Below are positions 61,510-64,000 of a stretch of DNA of 64,000 nucleotides, piece by piece. The notes under the pieces were generated by a model. The model did not search any database and was not told where the DNA came from. It saw only the letters and a program-made list of their open reading frames with translations. The translations under genes and the position numbers were made by a program. The DNA is from Spirodela intermedia (Eukaryota; Streptophyta; Magnoliopsida; Alismatales; Araceae), in the NCBI GenBank assembly GCA_902729315.2, contig LR746269.1:7166231-7230230 (forward strand), in the 5' to 3' direction. Numbering within the stretch: the first letter of the stretch is position 1; each line of letters starts with the position of its first letter.

Positions 61510-62979
61510 GTCCCGGAGGAGGAGAAGCTGAAGTCCGAAAGAGAGAGAAAGAGAGAGCGAGAGAAGATGAATCAGAGGAGAACAGGTTGGGGGGTTGAAG
61601 AGAAGGGAGAGGCGCACAAGAAGAGGGAGCGGGAGCAGGCCGGGTGAGCCGCGGCGTCGGTTGGAATATCGCGCTCGTCTGCCTACGCCGGACACGCGGC
61701 GCCACCAAGGTATTTTCTATAGAACCCCCTCATAATTAAGTAATTAGTCACTAAATTCTAGATGGGGACGTTTGCGGTGTGGCGCGAAGTCTTGATGGTT
61801 GAACCAACCCGTGACGTAGAAGCTGGCCCAATAAGGGGACTTTCCTCTCCCTCTTCCTACCCATCCCCGCTTTTAATTAAGTGGGCCCAATGGCCAAGCC
61901 TATATTGGGCCCATTATTCATCCCAACCCAATAAGGGGAACGACCAATGTCAGGAGGAGATACCATCGGGTGGGCCCCAGTCTGAACTGGTCAGCTCAGA
62001 GCGGTCGCCCCCCGTACTTATAGAATGCAGGCAAGGGGCCCGAGTCGCCATCAGTACTTCAAGACGATTTGGACCGGTCGTACGTCTCCCACCCATGAAA
62101 CTACTTGGCGGCATTCTGGGCATGCTTCATGTTTCCCAGAATATCAAAAACTTTAGACCCAACACTGAATATCGTGAATAAATTACAACTTGGAGAACCA
62201 TGAGAGAGAGACGGTGACACTCCACGGAAAATTAAAAAAAAAACTATTTATCAACGGTGGTGGATCCGATGTGACATGCTCTCTTCCTCTGAACGAACCA
62301 TTGCTCCATGGCTTTTTGAATCCCGAATTATCCCCGGATAATTCTCGTGTCGAACATTATATCTTAAAGCCCATGATCAGTAACTTTCTTGTGAATCACC
62401 CAGATCAATAGGTTCTTAAAAAATGATACTTTCCCATTAATTAATTAATATTCTTGTTCATGGACAATCGCGGATGAGTATGATTCAGTCTTTTTCTGAA
62501 GCCAGCGGGCGGTGGCGGCGGGGAGTTGAATTCGCCCACGCGTGGCGGAGCCGCCGTTTAATTCCCTCACGACGATGCATGGGGGATGTCCGGACGGCGG
62601 GGGCTTTCTTAGACAACGACGTGAAGAGTAGACCCGAAATTATGCCGATCTGAGGAGAAATGGGAGAGGGGAGGGGTGGGGGGAGGAAGTTCAACTGGGT
62701 TGTTGACCCCCGCCGCCGAGGCCCCATTCACGGCAAGGAAGCCGGTAAGGCATATCTTTTTCACTTGGACGAAGCTTCCCTTTTGCCTGTTCGGGGAGTT
62801 CTGCAGAGGTCAGCGGGTTTTTCCTCACGAGAGAATGTGAGCACTCGTCGTCCCCGATTTTGGTGCTTCAGAGATGCAGAGAAATGAAATCAGGGGGCTG
62901 AGATTGCTTTGAAGAAGATGTACAGAAAAAGGAAATTCTATGGGGGGATCTTCATCTTCTGCAGTGGAGGTTGAGGAGG
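61510..62979. other. Intergenic region, no gene recognised
   Basis: It holds the probable promoter of the endosulfine-like gene at the left and the 3' flank of the DUF4228 gene at the right. Open stretches at 61762-62181, 62190-62411 and 62660-62887 lack family signatures and start or end inside low-complexity sequence. Confidence 0.5.
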
Positions 62980-63498
62980 TTAGAAGAGCCAATGGGGGAG
63001 CTTCCTCCCCGCCGCCCGCTCCTCTATTGTGTGGAGGCTGGGTCTCCACGCTCTGGTGAACCTGGCCGAGTGGTGCTGCCTCCCCGTCAGCGCCGGCGAG
63101 TCGCCCAACTCCGAGAAGGGGAGCTCCGGCGGGCCGGCCGCGGCCTTCTTCTCCTCCTCGGGCGGCGCCCCGGCAGGGGTGCCGTGGGACCGCCGGCCGG
63201 AGCGTTTCTTCGACAGGATGCGGCGGGCTTCACCGGCGGAGCTCACCGGAGCCTTGCCGGACTTCATGGGCAGCATCAGGTAGACCTTGCCGACCTCCAG
63301 CTGCTGGTCCGCCGGCAGCGGCGCCGCGCGGTTGCCGGCGAGGAAGGAGCGGAGCTCCACCACGAACTGCTGCGGGTGCTCCAGCATCAGCTCCGCCACC
63401 GTCGCGCCCTCCTCCATGGCCACGACGGTGCAATCCGCCAGTATCACCCTACAGGTGGCGGCGCCGCCGGTTGCCCGCCGCGGGAGAGAGTTCCCCAT
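62980..63498 (-). CDS. DUF4228 (PADRE-type) protein
   Basis: A single exon of 172 aa. The start is the ATG giving MGNSLPRR, which places Gly2 in an N-myristoylation context typical of this family; the upstream in-frame ATG at 63828 would add sequence with no family resemblance. Residues 16-82 (CRVILADCTVVAMEEGATVA, AELMLEHPQQFVVELRSFLA, LEVGKVYLMLPM) match the DUF4228 domain. Residues 91-103 are basic (ARRILSKKRSGRR). A disordered Pro/Ala/Glu linker follows, then the conserved C-terminal WRPSLHTIEE. Family members respond to pathogens and abiotic stress in several plants; the molecular function is not settled. Intronless, GC-rich coding sequence with third-position GC bias. Confidence 0.85.
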   Translation of the reverse strand: MGNSLPRRATGGAATCRVILADCTVVAMEEGATVAELMLEHPQQFVVELRSFLAGNRAAPLPADQQLEVGKVYLMLPMKSGKAPVSSAGEARRILSKKRSGRRSHGTPAGAPPEEEKKAAAGPPELPFSELGDSPALTGRQHHSARFTRAWRPSLHTIEERAAGRKLPHWLF

Positions 63499-63660
63499 GG
63501 AAGGAGGCGACGGAGAAAGATGGGTTTTTTTTTCTGGGTTGGGGGTGGGGGTGTTGGGGGGTGACTCTGAAGAACTCGAGAGCTGGTTCTGATCTTTTCT
63601 AGGTTTCCCGGTTCCTCCTTTAAAAGCCGTCAGTTGGGAAGGAGAAGGGTGGAGGTTGGT

Positions 63661-63667
63661 TTTTATA
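63661..63667 (-). promoter_or_regulatory. TATA box of the DUF4228 gene
   Basis: TATAAAA on the minus strand, 163 nt upstream of the ATG, which leaves a leader of about 130 nt. No gene is seen from 63668 to the window end. Confidence 0.55.
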
Positions 63668-64000
63668 CATAAATCGAGGGTCTTGTGAGCTCTATTTACC
63701 ACCCCCCCGGGCTTCCGTGTTGACCCGTTAGCCGGCCGAGTTGAGACTCGGGAGGAGGGACTCTTACCTCTTTCCTCCTCCCAACCGTCGGAAGATGATG
63801 GAGGGACAGCTGGGTCAACGTCAAACAACCGAGCCGGGCTTCGGGCCCCAGGACTTTTTAAGGGTTTTTCTACTGGAGGAGACCGGGCCTCGGGCTTTTC
63901 GGACTTGGCCGGCCCGGTTTCTTCCTGTTCTTGTCCGGTTCCCGTGCGTTGACTTTTAAGGCATTTAGGATTGAGGCGGACGTAGTAAATGAGAATATTC

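Noticed and set aside
62971-63564. 197-codon plus-strand frame
   Set aside because: It is the antisense shadow of the DUF4228 gene, open because of its GC bias.
63499-63828. N-terminal extension of the DUF4228 frame to an upstream ATG
   Set aside because: The extension has no family resemblance and would hide the MGNS myristoylation start; the TATA box at 63661 lies inside it.

Overview
The window reads as nuclear DNA of a flowering plant. Genes are split by GT-AG introns, exons are GC-rich against AT-rich introns, long (CT/GA)n microsatellites recur, and more than half of the sequence is nested LTR-retrotransposon debris. GC-rich last exons suggest a non-grass monocot, but that is only a guess. 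I see no prokaryotic, organellar or viral gene set.

Layout: 1-4545 is a minus-strand Ty1/copia element holding a solo LTR with a perfect target-site duplication (TSD). 4546-14280 is the first copy of a duplicated gene block, called A1 and B1 here. 14281-15834 holds a BAHD acyltransferase relic and one more gene fragment. 15835-32755 is a second copia element, split by about 9.7 kb of nested LTRs and other repeats, followed by a gypsy-like end. 32756-47145 is block A2, broken by three insertion clusters. 47146-53853 is block B2, with the only intact copies of both block genes side by side. 53854-64000 is ordinary genic DNA.

The block is a head-to-head pair: a minus-strand secreted, probably GPI-anchored Cys-rich protein (DUF7731 type, five exons, 211 aa) and a plus-strand plastid phospholipase A1 (PLIP type, five exons, 700 aa), with about 2 kb between their start codons. 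A and B units are related to each other, and A1-B1 is related to A2-B2, so a tandem pair appears to have been duplicated as a whole. Of the PLIP copies only B2 is complete; A1 and A2 keep broken exon 1 and B1 has lost the gene. Of the DUF7731 copies B1 and B2 are intact; A1, A2 and two further fragments are broken.

The genic right end holds a DUF4149/TMEM205-like membrane protein (minus), a small conserved-looking protein divergently transcribed from it (plus), a diverged endosulfine-like gene (minus) and a DUF4228/PADRE-type protein (minus). Exon coordinates were worked out by hand from splice signals, reading frame and family knowledge; no alignment or search was run.
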